Of a DNA stretch of 64,000 nt, positions 12,301 through 26,099 are shown in pieces (within the stretch, counting starts at the first letter, position 1; each line of letters begins with the position of its first letter). A program made the translations under genes and the position numbers. The stretch comes from Rhexocercosporidium sp. MPI-PUGE-AT-0058 (lineage: Eukaryota > Ascomycota > Leotiomycetes > Helotiales): contig JAGTJL010000016.1 in NCBI GenBank assembly GCA_020746875.1, positions 186,001-250,000 on the forward strand. The letters are read 5' to 3'. A model generated the notes under the pieces. The model worked only from the letters and a program-made list of their open reading frames with translations, made no database searches and was not told the origin of the DNA.

Positions 12301-15300
12301 GGTTGGGTCTTTCTCTCTCCCCATGTACCCTCTTCACCACACTCCTGCTCTCTCTCACAGAATCTACGTAAAAGCACAAGATCCAGCTTTCTGGGACAAC
12401 TAAACTAAACTCAATTCGAGTAACACCACAGCCCACACCTTTGTCACACCCTCTTTCTCGCCGTCACACTGCCCCATACAACACATACGTCCATGTCTTT
12501 GTGCCGCTCTCTCGCTCCACCAACCCAAACCAACATCAAAGCCTTACCTCAGATGATATAAAACCCAAGAACTTCCAAGCCTATCGGGACATTTCTGCAC
12601 CCCAGGCAGTACCCAGCCAGCATATCCTTGCCTATCACCCCAGTCTTGTTACAGTGGTGTACCGTCACACGGGGACATGGTGATGTGATGGGCTGGGGTA
12701 GGGGGGCTTGTCAATCTTTCTTCGTAGTTCATTCTCTTAGTGGTTGACTGCTTGGTTGCTTGTTTGCTTAGGTGGAATGGATTGCTGTACGAGCTCCGAG
12801 GTAATCTATTTATTCTACGGCGAAGCGATATGACGGATAGAAATAGATCGTCATCTGTAAATGAAGGAGACATGACCCCGAGAAACATGTGGGAATCGGA
12901 AATGGTGATCAACCCGCACTTCTCCAAAGTCAAGACCTATCTAAACGCTACGAATCGGCTCGAATATTCAAGACAGTAAGAGTCCCAAGCCACCTGTACG
13001 CCCGTTCCCAGAGATCTGGTGTTGGGAAAAGTGATTTGAGTGAAAGTGAGACATGCATGCTACTCCGTATACCAATCACCGAGATGAAAATCAAAGACAC
13101 AAATTTAGAACTGCCCTGCTCGCAGTGAGTGAGTGGTTGTAGCCGTCCTCTCGGGCCTCATCCTCTGGACAGCTAAGTACCTACTTTTAGGTGACCGAGT
13201 AGCGCAGCATGCATCAGCGTAGCGTCGTCAGGGCCCGACAGTCTGGTTCGCCAACCAGGATTCAGCGTTCGGGACAGCACTGGCGGTAGCGGGTTGAGAG
13301 ATGGGTCCGCAACCGCACCGCACTGAGACCGGGACCGGTTTGATTTCGGAACCCGTCATCTTTACTAACAAAAACTATGCTTTCTGTCTTTATGGGTTTA
13401 TGCCGTAAGGAAGCTAGGAGCACCATCTCTTATCACGAGTTATAGAAATTCGAATGTAAGAAGAGAAGAGTTGAGAAAACGAGGCCGGGACAGCTTTACT
13501 TCCTCACATTCCTTACAACAAGCAATGGCATAATCAAAGACATCAAGGACCTTCACTCATCCAACTCTTCAGTCAAGTACAGCAGCTGAGCAGAATACCA
13601 ACACACACCACATCTCCTCGGTCCAAATAAAGCTCTTCCATCCCCACTTAACACTCCACCTTCCTCCTAGACCTCCTTCCAACCATTCTTCCACCAACGA
13701 AAAAGTCTACGCCACCAACGAAACATCCCAGTGAATGCCACGCACAACCCCGTGCTGACACTGCATCGGTTTACGCCGCATCAATACTTACTGTTGATAT
13801 TAAAACAATATCCGACCAGGCTTCAGATCTGTTGGACTGTATCCAATCCCAAGATTTACCACGTCACCACCACGGACATATAGTGCTAGATCCAGTTTAT
13901 GGGAACCGGGACAAATGAGCAAATCGGTTCAACAGAATCCATGCCAAAAAATGCCTCGCCTTATGTGAAGCTGAAGAATGCTGAGAAGTATGCACCCTTC
14001 ATTGAAACCCCATGGATAGACTGTACAGAATCTTGGCCGGCCCAGGGAACATGAGTGGAGAGCTTCCAGAAGAGATCCTTCTATCGCACTCGCATAGCCT
14101 GAGGTAAACTTGAACCAGCATCACCATCGAATCAGAAAGCCCTCGCAAAACCAACAAGCGAATCCACCTAACCCGACGAACAAGCTAGAAAAGAAACCTT
14201 CACATCGACTCGAGCCGCACCTTGCACCAGAGCGTCACGCTTCCACCCCATGATCCCATGCATATGCATACTCTATGTGTGGCTGTGGCCCGGGGATGAG
14301 GGCCCTCGAATCAGATGTCATCGCCCGCCAGATTCACTAGGAGTGGTTTGCTGGGACTGCGAACCAACAGCACAGCCAAGAGGAAGAAAGAGAGTCTGGA
14401 TGCTGGAATCAATATATGCGTGGCTATATGTAAAGTGAGGGATCTATGCACTTAGATCACAATCTAGGCGAGGGGCATATTACATGGGGGATGGATACGT
14501 AGGACTTGTCTTCAGATTCTCACCGATTTTTCTTGTCAGCGGTAAGAGGTTCAAAAGTACCGATTTTCATACCTACCCGCCGTGTTGGTTCAGGTCGCCG
14601 CCGCATGACACATCATTAACCCGCAACCCTGGCCCATTCCTCCAGCTCCCCGGATCTCAAAACTCCCCATGGTTCGGTATCCTTGCGCGCCCTTGTACCT
14701 GTACTTGTATATGTATATTTGTCACTCTATGATTTATGCGATAGACAAGTGCAAGTACAAAACCCGGATAGAAGTCTTCGAGAAGGATGAATGATCAGCG
14801 ACGTGCCAGTAAGCGCTGGGTACTGTATCAGGAGATGCGTACTCGGTACCCAATCGGAGGACGATTCGAGGGCGAGGTTTCGTAACGCATGAGAGATGGA
14901 AAAGAAGGAGGGGAAAGAAGGAAATGCGTGATGCGTGATGCCGTGTACGGATCCCAGTGGTCTGGTTCAGCAGGAATGATGCGCCTCGGATGATGCGAGC
15001 CACACGTCGCCCCATACGGACAGCAATCCCAAACCTTACCGTCCGAGGGTATTGTATGCAATGCACGCTCCGAATCTGCTCACCGCATCAATTTGATATT
15101 CAATAGCTTTCTAATGCAGAACCAACAATACTAAAAAAAAGGGACTCCTTCCACAACACAGTAAGATACAATACCCCTCACTCGCCAGATAACGAAAGCT
15201 ATGCCATTCTATCTCTTATCTCCCAGACGCAAAACTCAAACTCAAATTCCAAAAAAAACTCAATTCCTACCCCGCTGCCACCCATCCATCTTTACGTCAA

Positions 15301-17100
15301 AAAGAATAATCAGAAAACCCACGCCTCAGCCGCGCAAAACCGCCCCTCTTCCCTGCCCACCCATCCATCCATCCGTGCATCCCAAAAAAAAACAAAAACA
15401 AAAAAAAAAGTTCGCCCAGACTTGCTCCCCTTCCCTTCCCTTATCCCCTCTTTCACCCACCCAATCCCGCGCCATCCTATCTATGCCCCCCAGTCCCAAA
15501 AACAGCGTAAGCGAGACTTTGCTGACGACCTAACCCACCCGACGGCCTGGGACGCATATTCCCTGTCCTTCTGCCCGTGTGGCTTGAGACGGCAGGGAAT
15601 CTTTAGCGGGCTGTCTCACTCAGCCAGGCAGGGGGCTGAGGTGAGCTGGCTCGCTGGTTGGGTTAGGGGCGCTTTGGTGCAGGGGATTGGTTCGTTGGTT
15701 GGTTGGTTGGTTGGTTGGTTGGTTGGGAGAGGTGAGCCGAGGCCGAGGTGGATAGATACCTTGCTGTGAGAAAGGAGAAGGGTCTTCGCTTGTGCTTGCT
15801 CCTGCTAGAGAGAGAGAGAGACTGATGAGCTCGGAGGGTGATGGACTATGAGGGATTTTGATATCTTGCTTCCAAATGTTTTACAGAGGCGATTTCAATC
15901 ACTGTAGTCATACATTGAACTTTTAGAAAGGAGTTGTTGGAGTTTGTTGCAGCTCGAAGAGGTGACATGAGTGGAGTAGTTCTCCCTCCTCCCCCTCCCC
16001 AATTTTCCATCAAGACCGCTCTCAAGCCCGAATTCTTTCCTTATACTTCAATTTTTGTCCTTCCGTGTTAATTAATTAGACTCTTACTTTTATGTTTTGT
16101 TTGTGTTCCTATTGCGTCCAGTTTTGCGTGTTTTCTATTGTTGTCATTCATCCCCCAACTTTGTCCTTCTCATCCCTCTCCCTGCATTGCATTGCATTTC
16201 ACCTTATTATTCCCGGCTATACCCACGTCCTACCTCCCTTGTTCCTCAAATCATACCACATTTTACACCGTCATCTCATAGCGAGCGAGCAAGCGAGCCG
16301 TGAATGTCCATCACTATTTCCTCACAACCACAGCACCAGTACGCTTCTACAGAAGAAGTAATATCATGCGCATCTACAGTCCTTCGGGGACGTCGATTCG
16401 GCTATCGGAATCCGAGCGGAACCGTGGTATTGGGTAATAGGTGTCATGACCATGACGATCCTCATGAGCTGAAAACCTCCTCACGGAAGTCGTGGGGTTT
16501 CGAAAGATCTGCGTGTTTGCGTGTGGATTAGGAAGGAGACACCATTAGGGGAGGCAAGTGCCGTGATCGACGATAGACGGCAGTGAGGTTAGACAGAAAG
16601 CAAGTTTGAGGATTCAAGAGATAGGATGCGCAGCTAAAGGGTTTTCTGGGTCGGTGTTTTTGTGGTGGTTTTTGTTTGGGCTTTGGCTGGGAAAGAAAGC
16701 CGTGCTGCGAAAGCGGGTATTTATGTCTCGGTTGCAGTCTTCTGGATATTAGCTGAAGGCCCCATCGAGTATCGTAAGAAAGAAGCAGTTGTGTACTTTC
16801 GGGAGTACGTCTGTATGAGACAATGTCTTTTCGGCCTGCTTTATCTCGAGTAGTTTTCTCTGTTTTAGCATTTACTTTGGTTGTTAGAGGTTTCTCTCTC
16901 TCTCCCTCTCTCCTCTCAGACGGGAACTTCAACCTGCCTCGGTCGGCGACGACTCCAAACGAATAATCCTGAAAACGGGGAAGACTGCAGTCTACGGGCT
17001 ATCTGCGTACGTTCTTTCCACTTTGATTCCAAAAAGCGTCCTAGTTCATCCCTCTATCCTACCTATCCTCGTCTCTGCTAAAATTAACCTTTCCCAGTCT
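12301..17100. other. Intergenic, no gene recognised
   Basis: Pyrimidine-rich plus-strand stretches at about 12300-12560, 13500-13700, 15180-15480 and 16020-16300 resemble fungal leaders, but no coding frame with introns or motifs follows any of them. A TTGG repeat lies at 15694-15726. Noncoding transcripts are possible but cannot be seen from sequence. Confidence 0.55.
15694..15726 (+). repeat. Tetranucleotide TTGG repeat
   Basis: About seven consecutive TTGG units in intergenic DNA. Confidence 0.85.
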
Positions 17101-20100
17101 TTCTCTGTTTTGTTTCTATCACCTCCTCAAAATTTCTTAACAAAGGTCTTAGGGTTGTGTATTGGTCTTGCTTGAATCGAAATTCTGTTCTTGTTTCATT
17201 CAATATATCCAGTGCAAAAGGTTATCATACTCGCCGAATCCAAGACCCCGGCGGCCTGCTCAATCCACATCACGCCGTGATCACCGACCCAGAAGTCGAC
17301 CCCTCGTACGTCGATCTCCCTACGGTACCGCCACCGGGGATTATTCAAGTCATCAAACCCGACAACAGATCCAAATCTCCATCCTAGACAAGCTGCCAAA
17401 ACCCAATGTCCAGGTTCTTGGAACATCATCCTGTGACTTCCCGCGTGTGCAACGATGGGGTTCTTGCACCCCCTTCGGGGATCTGGCACCCAGCTTCGGA
17501 AGATTCGTACTTGAGCAGTGTCAATTGTGTGAGGCCTTGTGTTTCAGTGTGGCTTTGAGCGAAGAGCACAAGATGTTAATCTACGACAGTATAACGGAGG
17601 ACTGGGACATGTGCAGACGACGATCAAGTGGATGTGCATGGTGGCTGGGCACTATGTCCGCTGGGTCTCAAGAACACAGGATGACCATGTGGCTTTTTCG
17701 TTCGAAGAGGAAGGTATGAAAGAAATCAATTATTTGGGCTCCCACCATCACCCGTTCTCCTCGTATTCAAGGCTTTCAAGCCCAGGCATCACACCCTCAA
17801 ATCAGCAGACGCTGCACATCAAACTATTGCTCACCTGCATTATCACCCCTCCCATGTTTATAAAACCTCCGAGGATGGATCACATCCCATTCGTGAGAGT
17901 GTACCGTCCCCTTGGAACCGACACAATCACCTGATTGATTTGCAGGCCTGGATTCGAGAAGACCGCATCTCTACTGGCCTGCACAATCTTTCCCCTTGAC
18001 CCCGCGGATGAGGCCGGCAACCACCAGTCATCTCGACCGCCATTTCACATGCGAGTCTCTTCGGTTCCCAAAATCGTCTACCCCTCAATGGTACACAGCC
18101 CTGTCTCGTCAATATACTTTTCAAGAGCCTTCATGGGCAGTCGTCAGATCCTCGCACATCGAGGAATATTACTTGCATCTGGAATCCGACACTCTGGCTA
18201 CCCAAAATGTTTTCAGCTCGGACTCAATGCCTCACAATGAATGGCCAGCTTGCCACTCACCGCAACACAGAGCAATCTATTCGGTCATGCCATGGATGTA
18301 AATTCCTTCAAAACCTGTATGGTGTCCAGGGTCTGTATCACACCAGGTGGACTGCTTCTCCCACCTCAGCACCTAGTCTCAAATTAAACATCTGCACTCC
18401 TCTAAAAACTAAGTCTCACGATGAAGAAATGGACGAGACAGTGGTCACGCACTAGTCCGTACCCAAAGCCATTAAGCTCGGCCCGAAGCGAAAGTCTTGC
18501 CGTACCATGCACAGGAAGATTTCCACTTCCTCTCTTTCACAGGATGAAATGTGGTTCATGCTTGATCCGAACATACCGAGAAGAGATAATACCACGCAGT
18601 CGTAACGATGGCCACCAATACGAAGCACACCAGACTGATATGTTACACTTTTAGACTCCTGAAGTCTCAAAGCAGGTTTCTATTCGGACCGCAACGTATC
18701 ACAGAATGCCTGCCACCCCGACGATTCATCTGATAAATCTATATTTGCGCCACTAATGAATGAGACACCAGCTGCCATCTCGGTACAGTGCTTTGATACT
18801 ACCCTGAAGTCCATGGTGTACCTTGCAGTAGTCAAAAACATGCTATCTTACCCACACGTTCTTGTGAATATCGAACGAGGGAGAGTCAACGCAAAGCAAC
18901 ATTCCTTGCATCCATTGCCGTGGAGAGAATGTTCCTCTCGCTTTCGGGAGACGAGAATCCGTACCTCGGCTGGTTGTTGTTCGAAGTCGAAAAGGCCAAT
19001 CGACATCATCCTGCCGGTGGAACCAATATCGCGCTTCAAGCGCGCTCGATACAAAGTCAGCGCAACTGCTGCCGAGGAGCCTTAATGCAGCTCGAAGCAC
19101 ACCGCTAACCATCTCTTCAGACACCAAACCACATCCATCATTCCTCCCTGTGAACGATTGGTTCTAAGAAGGAAGGGGACTTAACTGCCGAAACTCTTTC
19201 TCTCTGAACCCTATCCCAGCAACGGCCAACTCTGCCCCAGATCCTTGAACCGCATCCCCACAACTCAACGGCAATGTCAAGGATGAGGTTGAGGACAAGC
19301 CTCGCTCACGATTGACTGACTCGGAGAATTTTCGCAACACTTGCCCAACTTGAAGCCCAACCAGACTGTCGGGTCCTCTGGAAACCCTGCTTTTAATCAA
19401 AATTGATAAGCTGATACGACCGTGCGCACCGGGCAGAGCACGCTTCTGTACTCCAGACCGTATCGGATTCCCGTGCACAGTGCCTTCGGTTTCTATTTAC
19501 GTTTTCTTTACTGGGTCGTTCCCCATGATCTTCACGCAATATTCATTTCGCTGTTTGTGCCGACTCCGGTACTTGTTTTGTTTCCTTGCCCACCAATCCT
19601 CTACTCCACTCCGGCATCTGCTTCTCTTTAGTCGTTACAAGCAAACCAAACCCCGACCCTGGTCTATAGTCCTCCTCTCCAAAACTCTAATATACACACG
19701 GATAAAGCCATCCGCACCGCTCATTTTTGTTCCCTATCCCGCTCCGCTTGGGTTACCACGCAAACACAACAACCGAGTTCCTTCGTTCATATCCACCTCT
19801 CCCAAGGAATCTTTCCAAGAGTGATTGCTTTATCTCCGAAAGGTTTGTGTGGTGCCACCAGGCCAGCTTCATGGCCCGAGAACTGGAGAAACGGGCCGAG
19901 ATACATATAGGCCCTGGAGACTTGGCCTGGGTTGAGTTGTTATCCACTCTGATTGTAACGTTTCATTTTGATTTGATGAGGTGGTCTGTTTTGTAAACTT
20001 TGAATCAGTTTGCAGGTTCTGGAATTTGTTTAAATGGTTTGTTATTCGTGAATAGGTCGTGCGGATGTTGCGGATGTCCGTGAAATCTTTACTTTGAGCC

Positions 20101-22707
20101 TCGGATCATCGGAGCATCGGAGCTAAAATGAGGATGGATATGAAAGGAGGGCGTTGGCTGATACTCATTTTCTAGATTTTAATTGTCCAAGATCCTTTGT
20201 ATGATATTCACAAATTCACAAATCTATTTTTTGGTATAGGGGTTCCTGATTTCCATGGCAAGTAACGACATGCGATTGCTCCACCGCCCAGTTTCCCTAA
20301 GTTTTCATGTTTCTCATTGACTTGAATGTTTGACTCTGGAGCTTGTGCAAGATGACTGAAGTAATAATAAACAATTCACTGCTGCTGCTTTACTTCAAAT
20401 CCGTACATTTGCTCTTCTTCTCAAAATTTGCTTTCCCACTCTCGGGTTTGATTTTAGTGATGCTGTGTAGTTCTGACGTTGCGCACCCACGACTCCTGTA
20501 ATCTTTCTATCCTCAAATCTTAGTTTCATGTTTAAGGATTATTGGAAATTTTGGAATTGAGGATGCACTTTCTATAAGATAAGGTTCTGTGGTATCGAAC
20601 TTTGATCTTGACTTTGAAGGTTCTTCTCTGTTGGTGTAAGTGACTGCCTATTCCAAGCAGCGATGGTTTCTTCAATCGCTTTAAGACGGGTAATCTGCTT
20701 ACGATTTCGATTATTTGGAGACCTTCATGGCGAACTAAAAGGTGAAGTGCTCCACAGATATGTGTCTATTTATACACAGTCCTCGTTTCGGGTAGTTCAC
20801 CAGGCAAACCACACTTCAAAGAAAAAAAGTCCACCCAAGAAAGGAACAGCGTGAGCTGATTCAGATGGCATGGAATCGATTCATTCGTACCTTTGCATTT
20901 TCGCAGCGTGAGTTCCTTAGCAAGAATTTAAATTACTAAGTGCTAGGTAGAGTCTGGTAGTCATACTTGGAAAGCGAAGGGAAATTAAGGCTGTCATTTT
21001 ATTTGTTGCTGTTAGTTCAGTTTTTTCCGTCTTTTTCTCATGGTCGAAATAGTAACGTATTGAAAGTCTGAGATGCTTAGAATAGAGCCAGAGGAAAAGA
21101 ATTTCTGAGGCCGGTGGACGAAAGTTTGCCCGTACGAGTTGTAAGAAGAAGAGCAGTAGACGCACGCTATGGAAATGTAGCTTCTACGTTTCTTTTCACC
21201 TCGTGGAATTGCTGATTGTTTTTTTGCCTTTGGGTAGTTTTTATTAATATATGTATGATTTCCTGATTTCGAGGGCTGAGCTACGAGTAGAAGTGAACTT
21301 GGATCTTAGTTCCGAATGAAAAAAGAGTGTCGAGTCTGCTGATAGGTCAAATTGCAGATTCACTAGTAGACTGCAAAACTTCATTTTCGTACTCTTTCAT
21401 GAGACAGAGCTTGCTCGTCTCCCCTACACGGAGTTTAGGGGCCGCGATCAAGAGTACTGCAAACGAAATGTGACGGGTTTGGCGCCACCATTCAAAGCGG
21501 TGCCAGATTTAAGGTTTTGTTAATAACTTGTTCTTTCCTGCTATTTTTTTTCTTTTTCTCTACAGTCTTTCGGTTCGCCGGTAAACCGGGCTACATACAA
21601 GATGAGAAATCAAGGTAAGCTCTACTTATTCACTAGCAAGTTCTTTCGTTACCATCATTTCTGAACTACTTATTCTGCTAGCTCTGTATAATCAAACACA
21701 CTCGACCCGTGAACTGCAGGGATCAAACACTGACTACATGCCTGAAGACGTAAATCTCACCAGGAGCAGTATAACACAGTTCTTTGAGTTCTGTCCACCT
21801 TGGGCTGCATCATAGGGCAGAATGCAAGCATTCCCTTGCTGAATTGCTGTGTTGTGCGGAATATAATTACACTCTCCCCTACTACCCACTTTCGATACGA
21901 TGAGAAGTGTCCTGGAGCTCTTTTTGGTGAAGTGAAAGACTTTTTTCGACACTATCATGCAGTGGGAGTTTTCGACTCAAGATCCTGAATCTACCTGTCA
22001 ACATCCCATGTGGGAGGGGAGGTCCTAGCATTCACAATCTTAGGAATTATTTGAAGCACTGCTTCAAACCTAGCTTCATCTATACAGAATAGCCGGACAG
22101 ACAGTAATTTTGAAGAAGTTTACTATGCGTAACAGAGATTCAGATTCTCCACCGAGGGGTTGTCTAGAACTTCTTGCAAACGGTAATTTAGTATTCTCGA
22201 AAATGTTGAAAGGCAGGCCGCTGCGGATAATGTTTTCAAAGCAAAGACCGAGAAGGTGGAGTAAAACCAGAACAATGACTTTCAAGATCAAGACTATTGT
22301 TCTGAGGATTGTTTGTTACGAGCGGCGTCAGAATCGTCATACTGTCGGAAAATTTACAGCGAGGGCTCAAAAGCTACTCGAGCGCAGGAGTGGGAGCAGA
22401 AGAGACGAGGCAGACGGTAAAGGCTCGACACTAGAGATATTGGAAGATGAGTATTCAAGTCTAGAGAGTTTGATGAAAGAATTCATTGGCTAAGGAGTGT
22501 ATAGAAGCTAATCCCAAGAATCAAGGTGCCAATTTTCCAAACCAACCGAAGCATACCAATGTTGAACTCCATGACCCGATGCGTCCTCTGACACCCCACC
22601 ATTCCCAATCTAAAATGCCACCATCCATGCTATGCTATGCAAAATCAAAAACGCAAACAGACTGACAATCAAAGCCGCTCATCCCTCAAACCAAAACAGA
22701 GACCCGC
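17101..22707. other. Intergenic; a few unrecognised open frames
   Basis: Open frames at 17162-17719, 17539-17934 and 22110-22493 (plus strand) encode Arg/Lys/Ser-rich or mixed proteins without recognisable motifs or supported splice structure. The 22110-22493 frame (127 residues, very basic) is the most gene-like by length and has an ATG start, but nothing else supports it. The stretch 19900-21700 is more AT-rich and shows nothing coding. Confidence 0.5.
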
Positions 22708-23082
22708 TTAATAAGCGAAGCAGGCGATCTCAGCATGGACCAAATCCGTAGGAGCAGAGACTGGAGCAAAGCCAGCAAAGGTGTGTCTCTCAGTGATAGT
22801 AACAACGTAGCCGTTGAGGTAGAGGTCGCACTCGACACCCTGGAAGTTGGATTGCAGGAAGAAGGATGTGGCGAGGAAGCTGTTGTTTACATCGAGAGCG
22901 GTATTGTCGAGGAGAGCGGCGACGCTCTTCTTGGCTCCATCAAGAGCAACGGGGACGTTGACGTTACGTCCGGATGCATCGTTGGTGAATTGGACGGTGG
23001 TTGCTGTGGTTGCTGGGTAGGTTGGGGTTGCGGAGACGGCGGCGGCGATGAAAGCAACGGTGAGAGCGATGATGGATTGCAT
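22708..23082 (-). CDS. Small secreted protein, effector-like
   Basis: This single-exon gene encodes 124 residues. The first 18 residues are a classical signal peptide (MQSIIALTVAFIAAAVSA), so the mature protein of about 106 residues should be secreted. The mature part contains VQFTNDASGRNVNVPV and two cysteines (in GVECDLYL and EIACFAY) that could form one disulphide. I believe the VQF-ND-SG start occurs in a widespread group of small secreted ascomycete proteins of unknown function, but I could not check this. A TATA box lies about 157 nt upstream. Small size, secretion and position beside a regulator cluster make it an effector candidate; this is inference. Confidence 0.85.
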   Translation of the reverse strand: MQSIIALTVAFIAAAVSATPTYPATTATTVQFTNDASGRNVNVPVALDGAKKSVAALLDNTALDVNNSFLATSFFLQSNFQGVECDLYLNGYVVTITERHTFAGFAPVSAPTDLVHAEIACFAY

Positions 23083-23238
23083 TTTGATGGATGTGGTTGA
23101 GATGTTTGTCTTGGAAAGAAGTAGGAAGTGATTGAAGAGTGAGGAGAGTGTTGGAAGTGTTGATTGTTGTTTGTAGTAGTTGAGTGTGGATGATTGTTGT
23201 GGTTGATGATATTCAATTCTAGGTCGAGGTGAAGTAGG

Positions 23239-23246
23239 TTTATATA
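23239..23246 (-). promoter_or_regulatory. TATA box of the small secreted protein gene
   Basis: TATATAAA on the minus strand, 157 nt upstream of the ATG at 23082, at a plausible distance for a short leader. Confidence 0.6.
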
Positions 23247-24333
23247 TTCAGTTCATCTCGTGTTCACACTGAATTTCAGCGGATTACTCGCCAAGGAAGG
23301 CGATGTAAGCCCTCAGGATCATCATGGCAGTTGTCTGCCACGATCACGAACTCAGAAACTAGGATGAGGTGCGGGTTCGGTAAGGCTGAGGATTAGGATT
23401 GGGGGCTGTGCATCATCAACACAGCTTTGAAGTCAGCTGACTTCCTCCAGCTACACCGTATTCAGAGGATCTCAGCTACGCCATATCTCGAAAACGGCCG
23501 TGGTTCTATTTTGGGATTGCGGCTTAAAAGGAATGGTGGTGGGAGGAACAAGCTGTGTTGCGCTGCGGTTCTCCCATGAGGTCGTACGAAATCTTAGGCC
23601 CGAAAGGCTCAGCTGGTCACTTGAAAGCAATTTTGTGTGAGATGGGCAACCAAGCGAATGATTATCAGCAGACACTAAATGTCGGGCAATCTTCCAATTA
23701 GCATTACCGTGAATTCAGCCTGTGTCTATTTCGGGCGCTGACCGCAGCGCCGGTTATCAGCCATGACACGTGATATAAGGCTGACTGACTTCCGATTACA
23801 TGCAGGCCCGGCTGTCTTGCGTACGGATCTTAGGGCTGGCCGATGACGAGATACCTCTACGGCTTGTAAAGACGGGAGGCGCCTTTGTCTATGATATACT
23901 TTTTATTGACAAGTCTGTTTTGAGCGCGACTTCTCATCTATTATGTGCAGTAGGGTGAAGCGACTCTTCGAACTTATGTCACCCTACAATACATCGGCAA
24001 ACGTGAGTAGGAAAAGGACAGCAACAATCAAATCGCATCCTTCTTTTGGTCAGATGAGCTCAGAACGGCCGAGTCTTGATGTGGCGCTGTTCATTTCATG
24101 TTTACATTTTGTCATCTCTATAATTCGTCGTGCCAACACTGCCACTCTTGAGCCCAGGATATGATCACATCATGGCTCTCCAATAATGTTCTTGGTTAAC
24201 GTTACAAGATAGCGTTTCGAGGGGTTTTGTTTTCATGGATCTGGAGCCGCCAGCCTAAGACAGAGCCGTAGGTTCTGAGCCATCGGCAGCCACAACCCCG
24301 GAATGGGTACCTGCTTGAATGAAATCATTTCAC
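23247..24333. other. Intergenic, no gene recognised
   Basis: I see no supported gene. It holds the upstream region of the secreted protein gene and the region 3' of the Zn2Cys6 regulator that ends at 24334. Confidence 0.6.
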
Positions 24334-26099
24334 TCAAATAGCTCCTATAGAAGTGTTCGGATTCAATACTGACCCAGGAACGTCTCCCTCGGCATGCAAG
24401 AAGGTTTCTACCATTCTAGCAATCTCAACAGCATCCCAAGTAACTTCTACTCTCCCCTCAGCAAGCTTCAGCACTTTGACGATCTCCACCCGAACGCTTC
24501 TCTCCGTACAGAGTAAGAAGGTCATAAAAAGCACAGGAAGGATCCCGCATTCGAATACAAAGGTCTTCCTGAAACTACTATCGGTGACGATTCGTCTCGA
24601 CAATACAACAATCTCAGTGGCCTCTTTCACAAAGTTTTCGACCATTGTCGCCGGAGCGGATATCTTCCGAACGGACATCTCCGCACCGAGCTCAAAACAT
24701 CGTAGAGAAGCCGCAGCGATGAAATGCTGGCTCATGGGTTTCTTCCTTGCCGATGCAAATAGTGGAGCGAAAGCAACATTCCACTGTCGGAACTGCTCCA
24801 GCAGCTGAGCACCTGTTTCCTCTTCATCGACGGAGGGTATTTGCGTTCCATACATGAATATGTGAGGCAGGCGTGCAAGATATGGGATAGCGCAGAACAT
24901 ATGATGGTCCAAATACTGCTTGGCTTCGCGCAAGTCACGAAAGGTGTCGAGCATGAATCCAGCATCAGATTCGTACCTCATATTTAATATGCCGCGATCA
25001 CCCGGACAATTCACTCTCGCCATCAAAGTGTTATCGATCCTAACGAAGATATCAACCAGTTCGTCCTCCAGCCCAGGAATTGTTTCAATCCTTCGGATTA
25101 GGGAATAATGACGGCGGGACGTCGAGAAGCGATTCCGCATCATTCCCATTGCGACCTTGATGTGCTCAACAGCTTTTTCATGCTCACCCTGTAGACATTC
25201 GAAACAGAAGATGAGGAGAGATGCTAGGAGCGTGAGACGAGCGGCATCTGATTCGTTGGTTGTGTTGATCATGTTCTGGATCCCGCGAAGTGCTGTCCCA
25301 TAGTAACGTGCAGCAAACACGCGGTGCTCGTTCGCAACGGACGTCTGAGAACTATTTCTGGCTTTACTAAGAGCTGCTACGGACGAACTGAGGTGCCTGA
25401 GTGGGAGTGAATTGTTACAGGCTCGAAGTATGACACAGTTCCACATTTTCTGAGGAATCATGCCTGATAGACCAAGTGTTATCTCGTCACGGAAGTGTAC
25501 AAAATACAGGTACTCTGATTGGTCTTGGAATTTTGATGTTGTGGGATCGATCCTCACAGGCATGCTTCCAGTTGTTTGCGGTAATAGGCGACGCTGCTGG
25601 TGCGGGGTCGTCTTGAGATTGTTGACGATGGGATCGTAGCCATCACAGACCACTCCGAACTTGATGCATCTCAAACTAGTCGAGACTTCAGTATGTGCAT
25701 TCTTAATTTCTTGGGATCAGCACGAAGCATCCGGTCCTAGATCTCAGATCTTGGAGAGTTTTAGGGCGAGAAAATGCTTACCACGTAGGCTTCGCCTCGT
25801 CGCATTTGACTCTTCGGATTCTGTCAATTCGTTAGTAGACGTGTTTAATTCTTTCAGAATTACAAAAAGCCTCTGCTGGCAACATACTTGCAGGTTCGGC
25901 ATCCAGTCCTCGTCTTCGAGGTTTTGGCTCTGGAGCGCTTAGTGATGACTGGGCGGGAGACGGCAGGCTTCTCTTTGCAGATATTTGTATCGTCGCTACA
26001 TGCTGCTGCCCCTCTTGCCGCGATCTGTCTTGTGGCTTGCACAGATTCCTCTCGAAATCCCTCGTCGTGAGACCCGTGTTTGATCGCTTGTTGGGCCAT
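24334..26099 (-). CDS. Zn(II)2Cys6 transcription factor, copy 1
   Basis: Three exons on the minus strand: 26099-25888, 25820-25782 and 25675-24334, giving 530 residues. The binuclear zinc cluster spans residues 67-94 with cysteines at 67, 70, 77, 84, 87 and 94 (CRTCKIRRVKCDEAKPTC, then LRC and VVC). It is split by two introns: one in the Lys codon after the second Cys, one in the fourth Cys codon. The rest is a helical fungal regulatory domain, including YYGTALRGIQNMINTTNESD and LLIFCFECLQGEHEKAVEHI, the usual middle region of this family. The protein should be a nuclear DNA-binding regulator; its targets are unknown. It is full-length and the closest of the three to family size. Neighbours are two related regulators upstream on the same strand and a secreted protein gene downstream. 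Confidence 0.9.

Noticed and set aside
13160..13330. GC-rich stretch considered as a structured RNA or tRNA
   Set aside because: No cloverleaf or conserved A/B boxes could be fitted by eye.
17162..17719. Plus-strand open frame of 185 residues
   Set aside because: Overlapping frames of similar length exist; no family, no intron support and irregular composition.
22110..22493. Plus-strand basic open frame of 127 residues
   Set aside because: ATG start and fair length, but very Arg/Lys-rich, no motif and no neighbouring exon; left unannotated as a gene.
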